Notes: generated by a model from the letters alone, not told the origin. Shown: positions 37,470-46,989, numbered from the stretch's first letter. The stretch: DNA of 64,000 nt from Streptomyces lydicus (GCF_004125265.1 NZ_RDTE01000003.1:6076001-6140000), one strand, 5' to 3'. Program-made: numbers and translations.

Positions 37470-38924
37470 ATGAACAAGCCCCTGCGCCGGGCCTCGATCT
37501 TCTGCCTGGCCCTCATCGTCGCACTGATGGGCTGGGCCACCTGGATCCAGGGTGCGAAGGCCGGCGAGTACAAGGAGGACCCGCACAATCCGCGGGTGGC
37601 GATCGGCAAGTACGCGGCGCCGCTGGGCAACATCCTCGTCGGCGGGCAACCCGTGACCGGCTCCGCCGCCACCTCCGCCACGTTCAAGTACAAGCGGACC
37701 TACCGCGACGGCCCGCTCTACGCCCCGGTCACCGGCTTCACCTCGCAGATCTTCGGCCACAACCAGCTGGAGAGCCTCTACGGCAACCTCCTCGACGGCT
37801 CCGACAGCCGGCTGCAGAGCCCCGCCGACGCGCTGACCCGCACCCGGGCCAAGGGCGGCGACGTGGCCACCACCATCGACCCCGCGGTCCAGAAGGCCGG
37901 CTACCGGGCGCTGGACGGCAAGAAGGGCGCCGCCGTCGCCATGGACCCGGCCACGGGGCGGATCCTGGGCATGGTCAGCACCCCCTCGTACGACCCGGGG
38001 ACGTTCGCCGGGTCCGCCGGGTCCGACCAGAAGGCCTGGAAGAAGATGTCCGCCGACCCGGACCACCCCGAGGTCAACCGGGCGCTGCGGCAGCCGCTGC
38101 CGCCCGGTTCCACCTTCAAGCTGGTGGTCGCCGCGGCCGCGCTGGAGAACGGTCTGTACTCCTCGGTGGACGAGCCCACGCACAGCCCCGACCCGTACAC
38201 CCTCCCGCACACCCGCACCAAGCTCACCAACGAGAACCGCGCCGCACCCTGCAAGAACGCGGACATCCGCACCGCGCTCCAGTACTCCTGCAACACCGTC
38301 TTCGCGAAGATGGCGGTCGACCTGGGCAAGGACAAGGTGAAGGCGCAGGCCGAGAAGTTCGGCTTCAACGACGCGAAGGTGGACACCCCGGTGCGGGGCG
38401 GCAAGAGCGTCTACCCCTCCGGCATGGACGAGGCGCAGACCGCGCTGTCCGGGATCGGCCAGTTCGACGACCAGGCGACCCCGCTGCAGATGGCGATGGT
38501 CTCCTCGGCCCTCGCCAACGGCGGCGAGCTCAAGAAGCCGCAGATGGTCGACAAGCTGACCGACGGCGGCGGCAACACCGTCCAGGACTTCGGGCCGGCG
38601 GCGTACCGCGGTGGGAAGGCCGTGTCGGCGCACACGGCCGGGCAGCTGAAATCGGCGATGCGGACGGTCGTGGACAAGGGCACCGGGTCCGGCGCGAAGA
38701 TCGGCGGACTGACTGTCGGCGGCAAGACGGGCACCGCCCAGCACGGTGTCGACAACAGCGGTACGCCCTACGCCTGGTTCGTCTCCTACGCCGAGGACGG
38801 CAAGGGGCACCGGGTGGCGGTGGCCGTCATGGTCGAGGACGGGCATGCCGCCCGCAACGAGGTCTCCGGCAACGGGCTGGCGGCGCCGACCGCGCGGGCC
38901 ATGATGAAGGCGGCGCTGGCGTAG
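37470..38924 (+). CDS. class B penicillin-binding protein (transpeptidase)
   Basis: A 484-residue PBP with an N-terminal membrane anchor (residues 10-27, FCLALIVALMGWATW) and a transpeptidase domain. Active-site motifs: Ser-x-x-Lys in LPPGSTFKLV, Ser-Cys-Asn in QYSCNTVFAK, Lys-Thr-Gly in VGGKTGTAQH. The N-terminal module is short, like PbpA-type proteins, which usually sit next to an ftsW/rodA gene; here there is no such partner. It crosslinks peptidoglycan outside the membrane. The ATG at 37470 has GAGGAG upstream. Possibly a sporulation or stress PBP, but that is inference. A 24-bp tandem repeat follows the gene. Confidence 0.92.
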   Translation: MNKPLRRASIFCLALIVALMGWATWIQGAKAGEYKEDPHNPRVAIGKYAAPLGNILVGGQPVTGSAATSATFKYKRTYRDGPLYAPVTGFTSQIFGHNQLESLYGNLLDGSDSRLQSPADALTRTRAKGGDVATTIDPAVQKAGYRALDGKKGAAVAMDPATGRILGMVSTPSYDPGTFAGSAGSDQKAWKKMSADPDHPEVNRALRQPLPPGSTFKLVVAAAALENGLYSSVDEPTHSPDPYTLPHTRTKLTNENRAAPCKNADIRTALQYSCNTVFAKMAVDLGKDKVKAQAEKFGFNDAKVDTPVRGGKSVYPSGMDEAQTALSGIGQFDDQATPLQMAMVSSALANGGELKKPQMVDKLTDGGGNTVQDFGPAAYRGGKAVSAHTAGQLKSAMRTVVDKGTGSGAKIGGLTVGGKTGTAQHGVDNSGTPYAWFVSYAEDGKGHRVAVAVMVEDGHAARNEVSGNGLAAPTARAMMKAALA

Positions 38925-38980
38925 GCGGCACGGGCGGAGGCGAGGGGACGGCTCCGGCTTACGGGTCCGGCGCCGGGCCC

Positions 38981-39028
38981 GGCGTACGGGCGCGGGCCGG
39001 GGCCGGCGTACGGGCGCGGGCCGGGGCC
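38981..39028. repeat. 24-bp tandem repeat, two copies
   Basis: Two identical 24-bp units (38981-39004, 39005-39028) starting GGCGTACGGGCGCGGGCC, between the PBP and folC genes. Confidence 0.8.
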
Positions 39029-39116
39029 GGGGCCCGGTCGCGTCGGCCCCCGCCCCCGCAGGCGGCGCGGTACCCGGGAGGGGGCAGCGCAGCGCACCGC
39101 TGTCACACCTGCCTCG

Positions 39117-39122
39117 TAGACT
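39117..39122 (+). promoter_or_regulatory. candidate -10 box for leaderless folC
   Basis: TAGACT ends 7 nt before the GTG start of folC at 39130, with no ribosome-binding site. No good -35 is visible. Confidence 0.5.
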
Positions 39123-39129
39123 GGTCGGC

Positions 39130-40683
39130 GTGAGCGAGCGCCCCCAGAACGACGACCCCGACCCGAACGAAGCCTTCGACGACCTGGTCGAGGCGGAGAC
39201 CACCCTTCCCCAAGATCTCGACTCCGCTCGGTCAGGGGAGACCCCAACCCCCGACCTCGCGGTGATCGAGGCCGGCAGCCGGACCCTGCGCGCCCAGGCC
39301 GGGCCGCCGCAGGGGGACGGGATCCCTGCCCGCCCGGCCGACCCCGAGGTCGACCGTGCGCTGCGCGCCGTCGAGGACGAGCTGGCCGGCCGCTGGGGCG
39401 AGACCAAGCTCGACCCGTCGGTGCAGCGCATCGCGGCGCTGCTGGACATCCTGGGCGAACCCCAGCGTGCCTACCCGTCCATCCACATCACCGGCACCAA
39501 CGGCAAGACCAGCACCGCCCGCATGATCGAGGCCCTGCTGTCCGCCTTCGACCTGCGCACCGGCCGCTACACCAGTCCGCACGTCCAGTCGATCACCGAG
39601 CGGATCAGTCTGGACGCCGCCCCGATCTCCGCCGAGCAGTTCATCGAGACCTACCGGGACATCGCCCCGTACGTGGAGATGGTCGACTCCCAGCAGGAGT
39701 ACCGCCTCTCCTTCTTCGAGGTGCTGACGGCCATGGCGTACGCCGCCTTCGCCGACAGCCCCGTGGACGTCGCGGTCGTCGAGGTCGGCATGGGCGGCAC
39801 CTGGGACGCGACGAACGTCATCGACGGCGATGTCGCCGTGGTCACCCCGATCTCCCTGGACCACACCGACCGGCTGGGGGAGACGCCCGAGCAGATCGCC
39901 GTCGAGAAGTCCGGGATCATCAAGAAGGACGCCACGGTCGTGCTGGCCCAGCAGCCGGTGGACGCGGCGTCGGTGATGCTCAAGCGCGCGGTCGAGGTGG
40001 ACGCCACGGTCGCCCGTGAGGGCATGGAGTTCGGCGTGCTCAGCCGCGAGGTCGCGGTCGGCGGCCAGATGCTGACCCTGCGCGGACTGGGCGGTGAGTA
40101 CCCCGAGGTCTTCCTGCCGCTCTACGGCGCCCACCAGGCCCACAACGCCGCGGTGGCGCTCGCCGCGGTCGAGGCGTTCTTCGGCGTCGGCTCGGACCAC
40201 GCCCGCACGCTGGACATCGACACCATCCGCTCCGCGTTCGCCGCGGTCAGCTCGCCCGGCCGGATGGAGGTCGTACGGCGCAGCCCGACGGTCGTCCTGG
40301 ACGCGGCCCACAACCCCGCGGGCGCGCGGGCGGCGGCCGAGGCGGTCACCGAGGCGTTCGGGTTCAGCCGGCTGGTGGGTGTCGTCGGGGCCAGCGGGGA
40401 CAAGGACGTACGCGGCCTCCTGGAGGCCTTCGAGCCGATCTTCGCCGAGGTCGTGGTGACATGTAATTCCAGCCATCGTGCGATGGACCCCGATGAGCTG
40501 GCGGCCGTCGCCGTCGAGGTCTTCGGCGCCGAGCGGGTCCAGGTCGAGCCGCGGCTCGACGACGCCCTGGAGGCGGCGATCACCCTCGCCGAGGAAGAGG
40601 GCGAGTTCTCCGGAGCGGGTGTGCTGGTAACCGGCTCGGTGATCACGGTCGGCGAGGCCCGGCTGCTGATGGGAAGGGGCTGA
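39130..40683 (+). CDS. folC: dihydrofolate/folylpolyglutamate synthase
   Basis: A 517-residue Mur-ligase-type enzyme that adds glutamate to dihydropteroate and folates. The ATP loop is HITGTNGKTSTARM (about residues 118-131); the DATNVIDGDVAVVTPISLDH segment and the C-terminal VVLDAAHNPAGARAAAEAV motif are typical. It carries an N-terminal acidic extension of about 75 residues (DDPDPNEAFDDLVEAETTLP...) absent from E. coli FolC. GTG start at 39130, likely leaderless. The DUF4233 gene follows only 2 bp later, so the two are co-transcribed. Confidence 0.95.
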   Translation: MSERPQNDDPDPNEAFDDLVEAETTLPQDLDSARSGETPTPDLAVIEAGSRTLRAQAGPPQGDGIPARPADPEVDRALRAVEDELAGRWGETKLDPSVQRIAALLDILGEPQRAYPSIHITGTNGKTSTARMIEALLSAFDLRTGRYTSPHVQSITERISLDAAPISAEQFIETYRDIAPYVEMVDSQQEYRLSFFEVLTAMAYAAFADSPVDVAVVEVGMGGTWDATNVIDGDVAVVTPISLDHTDRLGETPEQIAVEKSGIIKKDATVVLAQQPVDAASVMLKRAVEVDATVAREGMEFGVLSREVAVGGQMLTLRGLGGEYPEVFLPLYGAHQAHNAAVALAAVEAFFGVGSDHARTLDIDTIRSAFAAVSSPGRMEVVRRSPTVVLDAAHNPAGARAAAEAVTEAFGFSRLVGVVGASGDKDVRGLLEAFEPIFAEVVVTCNSSHRAMDPDELAAVAVEVFGAERVQVEPRLDDALEAAITLAEEEGEFSGAGVLVTGSVITVGEARLLMGRG

Positions 40684-40685
40684 TC

Positions 40686-41039
40686 ATGCGCATCCTGTGT
40701 GCGAGCACCCTGATAGGTGAATTCTTTGTGATCGGCTTCGCGGGCCTGGTCGCGATGCAGATGACCGATCTGCCGGCGGCCACGGTCTGGACGGTCAGCG
40801 GCATCGGGATGCTGCTGAGCCTCCTGCTGTGCGGGATGCTCGGCCGCCCCGGGGGCGTCCAGCTCGGCTGGGTGCTGCAGCTCGCCCTGATCGCCGCCGG
40901 TTTCGTGGTCCCGACGATGTTCTTCCTGGGCGCGGTCTTCGCGGCCCTGTGGTGGGCGTCGGTCCACTTCGGCCGCAAGATCGATGAGGCGAAGGCCCGT
41001 GGGGCCGCACAGGCAGAGGCGTCGGGCGAGCCGGCCTGA
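40686..41039 (+). CDS. DUF4233 membrane protein
   Basis: A 117-residue protein with four hydrophobic helices (about residues 8-28, 34-52, 60-78 and 80-92) and a charged C-terminal tail. It matches the DUF4233 family, which in actinobacteria nearly always follows folC. The ATG at 40686 comes 2 bp after the folC stop, with GAAGGGG inside the end of folC as ribosome site, so translational coupling is likely. Function is unknown; the constant pairing with folC suggests a link to folate metabolism or transport, as inference only. Confidence 0.85.
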   Translation: MRILCASTLIGEFFVIGFAGLVAMQMTDLPAATVWTVSGIGMLLSLLLCGMLGRPGGVQLGWVLQLALIAAGFVVPTMFFLGAVFAALWWASVHFGRKIDEAKARGAAQAEASGEPA

Positions 41040-41166
41040 GGGATGACGCCGGCCCGGCCCCCCCGGCCCCGGGGAAGGTGGCCGGGGGCGGCGCCGCCCG
41101 GGGCCGGGTCACCCATGTAGCCTCGGTTCACCCGCTGACCATTGTTCATATCCAGGGAGTTCCTCC

Positions 41167-41580
41167 GTGAGCCAGCGCACCCTCGTCCTCCTCAAGCCCG
41201 ACGCCGTCCAGCGCGGTCTGGTCGGCGAGATTCTCGGCCGTATCGAGAAAAAGGCCGGCTGGACGATCACCGCGCTGGAGCTGCGCAGCCTGGACCGCGC
41301 GCTGCTCGAGCAGCACTACGCCGAGCACGTCGGCAAGCCGTTCTATGAGCCCCTGGTCGCCTTTATGTCCTCCGGACCGGTGGTTTCGATGGTCGTCGAG
41401 GGCGAGCGGGTGATCGAGGGCGTGCGCACGCTCGCCGGTCCGACTGACCCGATTGCCGCGCCGGGTGGGTCCATTCGTGGGGACTTCGGAACGATCACCC
41501 GAGAGAATCTGATCCATGCGTCGGATTCCGAAGAGTCCGCAGAGCGTGAAATCAAGATTTTCTTCCCCGGCGTCTCCTGA
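41167..41580 (+). CDS. ndk: nucleoside diphosphate kinase
   Basis: A 137-residue NDP kinase that moves phosphate from ATP to nucleoside diphosphates through a phosphohistidine. The N-terminal TLVLLKPDAVQRGLVGEIL and the active-site His in ENLIHASDSEESAEREI (about residue 118) are diagnostic. The GTG at 41167 has GGGAG 8 nt upstream. A hairpin with a T-run follows the stop, so ndk probably ends the folC-DUF4233-ndk run or is a separate unit. Confidence 0.97.
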   Translation: MSQRTLVLLKPDAVQRGLVGEILGRIEKKAGWTITALELRSLDRALLEQHYAEHVGKPFYEPLVAFMSSGPVVSMVVEGERVIEGVRTLAGPTDPIAAPGGSIRGDFGTITRENLIHASDSEESAEREIKIFFPGVS

Positions 41581-41612
41581 CGAGTCGTCAGCTGCACACC
41601 CCTCGTGACCAG

Positions 41613-41640
41613 GGGCGACCGAAAAAATCATCGGTCGCCC
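41613..41640 (+). terminator. intrinsic terminator after ndk
   Basis: Perfect 10-bp stem GGGCGACCGA / TCGGTCGCCC, A-rich loop, followed directly by TTTGG; 32 nt after the ndk stop. One of the few here with a T-run. Confidence 0.85.
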
Positions 41641-41862
41641 TTTGGTGTATACGACACGATCGGGGGAACGCATCATCGCGACACGACGTCACCATTAAGG
41701 GGGGCGGGTGCGTGTACGGCTGACAATGGCGAAACAGCCTCCCGACGTGTTCGAGTGGGCGCACTACGAACTACGATGGAGGCTTCCGCGCCGCACAGCG
41801 CATCACCTCCTGCCGACCTCCAGTAAGCATTCGCTCCAGTTGGGAAGGCCAGACGTATCCTC

Positions 41863-42894
41863 ATGGGGAACAACATGTCGTTCATCGGCCGTGACATGGC
41901 TGTCGACCTCGGGACCGCCAACACGCTGGTGTACGTCAGGGGCCGCGGCATCGTCCTCAACGAGCCGTCGGTCGTGGCCATCAACACCAACACCGGCGGG
42001 ATTCTCGCGGTAGGTGCTGAGGCGAAGAAGATGATCGGGCGCACGCCCGGCAACATCGTCGCCGTAAGGCCCCTGAAAGACGGCGTGATCGCCGATTTCG
42101 AGATCACCGAGCGGATGCTCCGCTACTTCATCCTGAAGATCCACAAGCGGCGCTATCTGGCCCGCCCGCGGGTCGTCGTGTGTGTCCCCTCCGGCATCAC
42201 CGGAGTGGAGCGCCGCGCGGTCATCGAGGCCTCGACCCAGGCCGGCGCACGCCAGGTCCACATCATCGAGGAGCCGATGGCCGCCGCGATCGGGTCCGGC
42301 CTGCCGGTCCACGAGGCCACCGGCAACATGGTCGTGGACATCGGCGGCGGTACGACCGAGGTCGCGGTCATCTCGCTCGGCGGCATCGTCACCGCGCAGT
42401 CCATCCGGGTGGCCGGCGATGAACTCGACAACGCGATCATCCAGCACATCAAGAAGGAGTACAGCCTTCTGCTGGGCGAGCGCACCGCCGAGAGCATCAA
42501 GATCACCATCGGCTCGGCGTACGACCTCGAACAGGACGAGCACACCGAGATCCGCGGTCGTGACCTCGTCTCCGGCCTGCCGAAGACCGTCGTGATCTCG
42601 GCCGCAGAGGTCCGCAAGGCCATCGAGGAGCCGGTCAACTCCATCGTCGACGCGGTCAAGACGACGCTCGACAAGTGCCCGCCGGAGCTGTCCGGTGACG
42701 TCATGGACCGCGGCATCGTGCTCACCGGAGGCGGCGCCCTGCTCCGCGGCCTCGACGAGCGCCTGCGCCGCGAGACCGGTATGCCCATCCACATCGCCGA
42801 GGACCCGCTCGACTCCGTCGCGCTCGGCTCCGGCAAGTGCGTCGAGGAGTTCGAGGCGCTGCAGCAGGTCCTCGACTCCCAGCCGCGCAGGTAG
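41863..42894 (+). CDS. mreB: rod-shape-determining actin homologue MreB
   Basis: A 343-residue bacterial actin. Phosphate-1 loop DMAVDLGTANTLVYV (about 11-25), connect and phosphate-2 segments (VVDIGGGTTEVAVISLGG near 150), and adenosine motif GIVLTGGGALLRGLDE near 283 are intact. In Streptomyces MreB acts mainly in spore-wall assembly rather than vegetative growth. Start at ATG 41863 (MGNNMSFIGRDM); the ATG at 41875 (MSFIGRDM) is possible and has GGGGA in front, while TATCCT just upstream of 41863 could be a -10 box. A bulged hairpin after the gene suggests mostly monocistronic transcription. Confidence 0.96.
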   Translation: MGNNMSFIGRDMAVDLGTANTLVYVRGRGIVLNEPSVVAINTNTGGILAVGAEAKKMIGRTPGNIVAVRPLKDGVIADFEITERMLRYFILKIHKRRYLARPRVVVCVPSGITGVERRAVIEASTQAGARQVHIIEEPMAAAIGSGLPVHEATGNMVVDIGGGTTEVAVISLGGIVTAQSIRVAGDELDNAIIQHIKKEYSLLLGERTAESIKITIGSAYDLEQDEHTEIRGRDLVSGLPKTVVISAAEVRKAIEEPVNSIVDAVKTTLDKCPPELSGDVMDRGIVLTGGGALLRGLDERLRRETGMPIHIAEDPLDSVALGSGKCVEEFEALQQVLDSQPRR

Positions 42895-42902
42895 CACGGT
42901 CC

Positions 42903-42950
42903 GGGTCCCGCGCCGCGGCCGCCGAACGGCGTCCGCGGCGGCCGGGACCC
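42903..42950 (+). terminator. long hairpin after mreB
   Basis: Two stacked 8-bp stems: GGGTCCCG / CGGGACCC (42903-42910, 42943-42950) outside and CGCCGCGG / CCGCGGCG (42911-42918, 42933-42940) inside, with a 2-nt bulge. It starts 9 nt after the mreB stop and separates mreB from mreC. Confidence 0.75.
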
Positions 42951-43134
42951 CTGGCGACCGCGGCCGGTCCGCCCGGCGGATCGCTGGTATACAGGCACAA
43001 CATCCCGACAGACACGGTGCACTGACGCTCCATCATCCGGGCACCGTCACATCAGGCACAACGCTCAACTCCCGAACGAGACCGGCGGGGCCCGCAGCCG
43101 GCCGGTCCTACGAGGAAGGACACGGCCGCCGCAC

Positions 43135-44067
43135 GTGAGGGACACACGAGAGAGCCGGCTGCTGCTGGTGCTGCTGGTCGCGATCGCGTTCGCGCTGATC
43201 ACGGTCGATATCCGCGGCGGCGAACAGTCCCCGCTCGATGGTGCCCGGCAAGCCGCCGCCTCTGCCTTCGGCCCGGTCGAGGGCGGCGTGGCCCGCGTCG
43301 TCAATCCGGTCGGCAACGCCATCGGTGCCGTGCGGGACTCCGGCAGCCGGCACAACCGGATCAGCACGCTGGAGCACGAGAACGAGGCGCTGAAGGCCAA
43401 GCTCGGCTCCTCCGACCGGAACCGCACCCGCGCCGCCGAGCTCGACAAGATCCTCAAGACCGCGGGCACCGGCCAGTACGGCATCAAGGGCGCCCAGGTC
43501 ATCGCCATCGGCTCGGCCCAGGGCTTCTCCTGGACCATCACCATCGACGCCGGCCGCCGGGACGGCATCGCCCGCGATATGACCGTCCTCAACGGCGACG
43601 GTCTGGTCGGCCGGGTCACCACCGTCGGCGCCGACACCTCCACCGTCCTGCTGGCCGCCGACCCCGACTTCACCGTCGGTACCCGGATGGAGAAGACCAA
43701 CGAGATCGGCTTCGCCAACGGGCAGGGCGTGCGCTCGCTGCGCGTTCAGCTTCTCAATGGCAAGGCCAACATCAAGCGGGGCGACCGCCTGGTCACCTTC
43801 GGCTCCAGCCGGGACAAGCCGTTCGTGCCCGGGGTGCCCGTCGGCAGGGTCGTCAAGGTCGAGCCGTCCAACGGCGATCTGACCCGCACCCTCCAGGTCC
43901 GGCCCTTCGTCTCGTTCTCCCAGCTCGACATCGTCGGCGTGGTCGTCGCACCGCCCCGCCAGGACCCCCGCGACACCGTCCTGCCGCCCGCACCCGCGAA
44001 GCCCAAGCCGACGCCGACGGTCACCGTCACGGCCACCCCCTCCGCGAGCGCTTCACCCAGGAGCTGA
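43135..44067 (+). CDS. mreC: rod-shape-determining protein MreC
   Basis: A 310-residue membrane protein: helix near residues 8-22 (LLLVLLVAIAFALI), coiled coil around 72-105 (ISTLEHENEALKAKLG), then the extracytoplasmic beta-rich MreC domain (GRRDGIARDMTVLNGDGLVG; GDRLVTFGSS). The C-terminus is a Pro/Thr/Ser-rich tail (PAKPKPTPTVTVTATPSAS). MreC links cytoplasmic MreB to PBP2 and RodA. The GTG start at 43135 has an AAGGA site rather far upstream (14 nt). A possible promoter (TATACA near 42987) lies between mreB and mreC. mreD follows after 3 bp. Confidence 0.95.
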   Translation: MRDTRESRLLLVLLVAIAFALITVDIRGGEQSPLDGARQAAASAFGPVEGGVARVVNPVGNAIGAVRDSGSRHNRISTLEHENEALKAKLGSSDRNRTRAAELDKILKTAGTGQYGIKGAQVIAIGSAQGFSWTITIDAGRRDGIARDMTVLNGDGLVGRVTTVGADTSTVLLAADPDFTVGTRMEKTNEIGFANGQGVRSLRVQLLNGKANIKRGDRLVTFGSSRDKPFVPGVPVGRVVKVEPSNGDLTRTLQVRPFVSFSQLDIVGVVVAPPRQDPRDTVLPPAPAKPKPTPTVTVTATPSASASPRS

Positions 44068-44070
44068 CCG

Positions 44071-44790
44071 ATGCGCATCAACCGGATCCTGCTCTCGGCC
44101 CCGCTGGTGGTCGTCGCCCTCGTCATCCAGGTCACCATTCTCGCCAGACTCCAACTTCCCGGTGCGGTACCGGATCTGCTGCTGCTCGTCGTGGTCGGCC
44201 TCGCGCTGGTCTACGGCCATGTCGGCGGCGCGCTGGTCGGCTTCTTCGCCGGGCTGCTGGCCGACCTCGCCCCGCCGTCCGACCACGCCATCGGCCGCTA
44301 TGCGCTGGTGCTCTGCGTCATCGGCTACGCCGCGGGCCTGACCAAGCCGGACTCGGGCCGGCACCGCTCGGCGACGCTCCCGCTGCTCGTCGTCCTCGGC
44401 GCCGCCGTCGGCTCGACGCTGATGTACGCCGGGGTCGGCTCGCTGGTCGGTGACACCGCCGCCCGCCACGTCGGCATCGTCGGACTGCTGCTCAGCGCCA
44501 CCCTCTACGACCTGCTGCTGGCCCCCTTCACGGTTCCTCTCGTGATGGCGCTGGCGCGGAAGACCGAGGGCGATCTGCTGGCCGGCGACAGTTCCGGCAG
44601 CCAGAGCGGCGGGGCCGGCAGCCGCGATGCGGGGTACGGCTGGCTCACCACCGGCACGGGACTCAAGGCCAGCCGCGGCGCCATGAAGTCCCTGCGCACG
44701 GGCACGGGCATCGGCAGCCAGCGCGGCAGTCTGCTCGGCAAGTCGGCCCGCGACAAGGTGGGCCGCATCAAGGGGGTCAAGCGACTGTGA
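44071..44790 (+). CDS. mreD: rod-shape-determining protein MreD
   Basis: A 239-residue protein with about five or six membrane helices in residues 8-165 and a basic, Gly/Ser-rich cytoplasmic tail of about 75 residues (DSSGSQSGGAGSRDAGYG ... RDKVGRIKGVKRL) that is much longer than in E. coli MreD. It belongs to the MreBCD-PBP2-RodA elongation (here spore-wall) complex. ATG 3 bp after the mreC stop, so coupled to mreC. Low primary conservation is normal for MreD; identification rests on position, topology and the GFFAGLLADLAPPSDHAIGR segment. Confidence 0.93.
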   Translation: MRINRILLSAPLVVVALVIQVTILARLQLPGAVPDLLLLVVVGLALVYGHVGGALVGFFAGLLADLAPPSDHAIGRYALVLCVIGYAAGLTKPDSGRHRSATLPLLVVLGAAVGSTLMYAGVGSLVGDTAARHVGIVGLLLSATLYDLLLAPFTVPLVMALARKTEGDLLAGDSSGSQSGGAGSRDAGYGWLTTGTGLKASRGAMKSLRTGTGIGSQRGSLLGKSARDKVGRIKGVKRL

Positions 44791-44838
44791 CGCCCTGTCT
44801 CCTTCCGATCACCACCCCTCGTGGAGGCGCTGCGCGCC

Positions 44839-46989
44839 ATGAGTAATCTCCCGGAAACCCGGACCTCCCGGGTCAGCGTCCGGCTCATCGCGATCCAGAT
44901 CCTGGTCTTCTCCCTGCTGCTCACCCTCGGCGGCCGGCTCTGGTATCTGCAGATCCGCAACGGCCAGGAGTACGCCACCGAGGCGAAGAACAACCACGTC
45001 CAGCAGGTCATCGAGCCCGCCACCCGCGGCTCGATCCTCGATGCGCGCGGGGTGCCGCTGGCCGACAACCAGACCCGCCTGGTCGTCTCCGCGAGCCGTA
45101 CCGATCTGCTGAAGATGAAGGACGACGGCAAGGCCGTGCTCGGCCGGCTGGCCAAGGTGCTCGGGATGTCCGAGAAGGAGATCCGCAACAAGGTCCGGCT
45201 GTGCGACGCCAAGACCCCGCAGCCCTGCTGGAACGGCTCGCCCTACCAGCCGATCCCGATCACCGACGAGGCCACCACCCAGCAGGCCCTCCAGATCCGC
45301 GAACGCTCCGAGGCGTTCCCCGGCATCAGCGCCGAACCCACCGCCGTACGCCGCTACGCCGAGCCCGGCAACGCCAACACCGCCCAGGTGCTCGGCTACC
45401 TCTCGCCGGTGACCGACGAGGAGATCAACAAGGCCAAGAACACCCGCTCGCCGTTCCTGCGCTCCGACCAGATCGGCCGGTCCGGTCTGGAGCGGACGTA
45501 CGACCGCTATCTGCGCGGCAAGGCCGCCGTCACCCGCTACGAGGTCGACAACCTCGGCCGGGTGATCGGCCAGGCCAAGAGCGAGAAGGGCCAGGGCGGC
45601 GCGAGCGTCGTCACCAGCATTGACGCACGTGTGCAGGCCATAGCGGAGAAGCAGCTCGAGCAGGCCATGAAGGATGCCCGCAAGGTGCACGACAAGAACA
45701 CCGGCACCAACTACAAGGCGGATTCGGGCGCCGTGGTCGTGATGGAGGCCAAGACCGGCCGGGTGGTGGCGATGGCCTCCAACCCCAGCTACGACCCCAA
45801 CGCCTGGGTCGGCGGCATCTCCGGCAAGGACTACGCCCACCTCACCGGCAAGGACTCCAACTACCCGCTGCTGAACCGCGCCATCCAGGGGCAGGCCGCC
45901 CCCGGCTCGATCTTCAAGGTCATCTCGACCACGGCCGCGATCAACGCGGGCTATGACTTCAACGGCCACTACCCCTGCACCAGCTCGTACAGCATCGGCG
46001 GCCAGACCTTCAAGAACTTCGAGGGCGAGGGCCACGGCGACATCAGCCTGGGCCGGGCGCTGGAGGTCTCCTGCGACACCGTCTTCTACCGGCTCTCGCA
46101 CGAGGAGTGGAAGAAGGACGGCGGGGACAAGCCCAAGAAGGACCCCAACGACTGGTTCTACAAGACCGCCCACCAGTTCGGCCTCGGCAAGGAGACCGGC
46201 ATCGACCTCCCCAACGAGGTCACCGGCCGGGTCCCCGACCGCAAATGGAAGACCGACTTCTGGAAGGCCAACAAGGACGGCTGGTGCAAGCAGGCCAAGG
46301 CCTGGCCCAAGAAGAAGGACTTCGGTACCAAGCTCGCCCGTGAGGGCTGCCTCGAAGGCATGAAGCTGCACGCCTACGACTCCATCAACTACGCCATCGG
46401 GCAGGGCGACACCCTCGTCACGCCGATCCAGATGGCGACCATCTACGGCGCGATCGCCAACGGCGGCACGCTCTACAACCCGACCGTCGGCAAGGCCGTC
46501 GTCAGCCCCGACGGCAAGAAGGTGCAGCAGATCAAGCCCACGCCGCACGGCAAGCTGCCGGACAGCCCCAAGACGCTCCGGCAGATCGATTCCGCGCTGG
46601 CGGGTGTGGCCACCCGCGGTACCGCCGCCTGGCGCTTCCAGGGCTGGCCGCAGGACAAGATTCCGATGCACGCCAAGACCGGAACCGCCGAGGTCTACGG
46701 GAAGCAGACCACCTCGTGGTTCGCGACGTACACCAAGGACTACACGATCGTCATGACGATCGCCCAGGGTGGTACCGGCTCCGGCGCCTCCGGTCCGGCC
46801 GTGCGCAACATCTACAACGCCCTGTACGGAGTCGACGAGAAGGGGGGCATCAACCCGAAGGCCGCCCTGCTGCCGAGGCCCCAGGGCTCGCTCCCCAAGA
46901 TCGAGGGTGACGGGACCATCGAGGCTCAGCCCATCAAGCCGTACGTCCTGCCGTCGCCGTCGCCGTCCGCATCGGAGAGCCCACAGTGA
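44839..46989 (+). CDS. pbp2: penicillin-binding protein 2 (MrdA type)
   Basis: A 716-residue class B PBP. Membrane anchor at about residues 17-38, PBP dimerisation domain with RGSILDARGVPLADNQTRL, then transpeptidase motifs Ser-x-x-Lys in APGSIFKVIS, Ser-Cys-Asp in LEVSCDTVFY (Asp in place of Asn) and Lys-Thr-Gly in HAKTGTAEVY. A Lys/Trp-rich insertion near residues 430-500 (SHEEWKKDGGDKPKKD) is typical of actinobacterial members. The ATG at 44839 is chosen because GGAGG lies 11 nt before it; a GTG at 44821 has no ribosome site. Its stop overlaps the rodA start (GTGA). Confidence 0.95.
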   Translation: MSNLPETRTSRVSVRLIAIQILVFSLLLTLGGRLWYLQIRNGQEYATEAKNNHVQQVIEPATRGSILDARGVPLADNQTRLVVSASRTDLLKMKDDGKAVLGRLAKVLGMSEKEIRNKVRLCDAKTPQPCWNGSPYQPIPITDEATTQQALQIRERSEAFPGISAEPTAVRRYAEPGNANTAQVLGYLSPVTDEEINKAKNTRSPFLRSDQIGRSGLERTYDRYLRGKAAVTRYEVDNLGRVIGQAKSEKGQGGASVVTSIDARVQAIAEKQLEQAMKDARKVHDKNTGTNYKADSGAVVVMEAKTGRVVAMASNPSYDPNAWVGGISGKDYAHLTGKDSNYPLLNRAIQGQAAPGSIFKVISTTAAINAGYDFNGHYPCTSSYSIGGQTFKNFEGEGHGDISLGRALEVSCDTVFYRLSHEEWKKDGGDKPKKDPNDWFYKTAHQFGLGKETGIDLPNEVTGRVPDRKWKTDFWKANKDGWCKQAKAWPKKKDFGTKLAREGCLEGMKLHAYDSINYAIGQGDTLVTPIQMATIYGAIANGGTLYNPTVGKAVVSPDGKKVQQIKPTPHGKLPDSPKTLRQIDSALAGVATRGTAAWRFQGWPQDKIPMHAKTGTAEVYGKQTTSWFATYTKDYTIVMTIAQGGTGSGASGPAVRNIYNALYGVDEKGGINPKAALLPRPQGSLPKIEGDGTIEAQPIKPYVLPSPSPSASESPQ

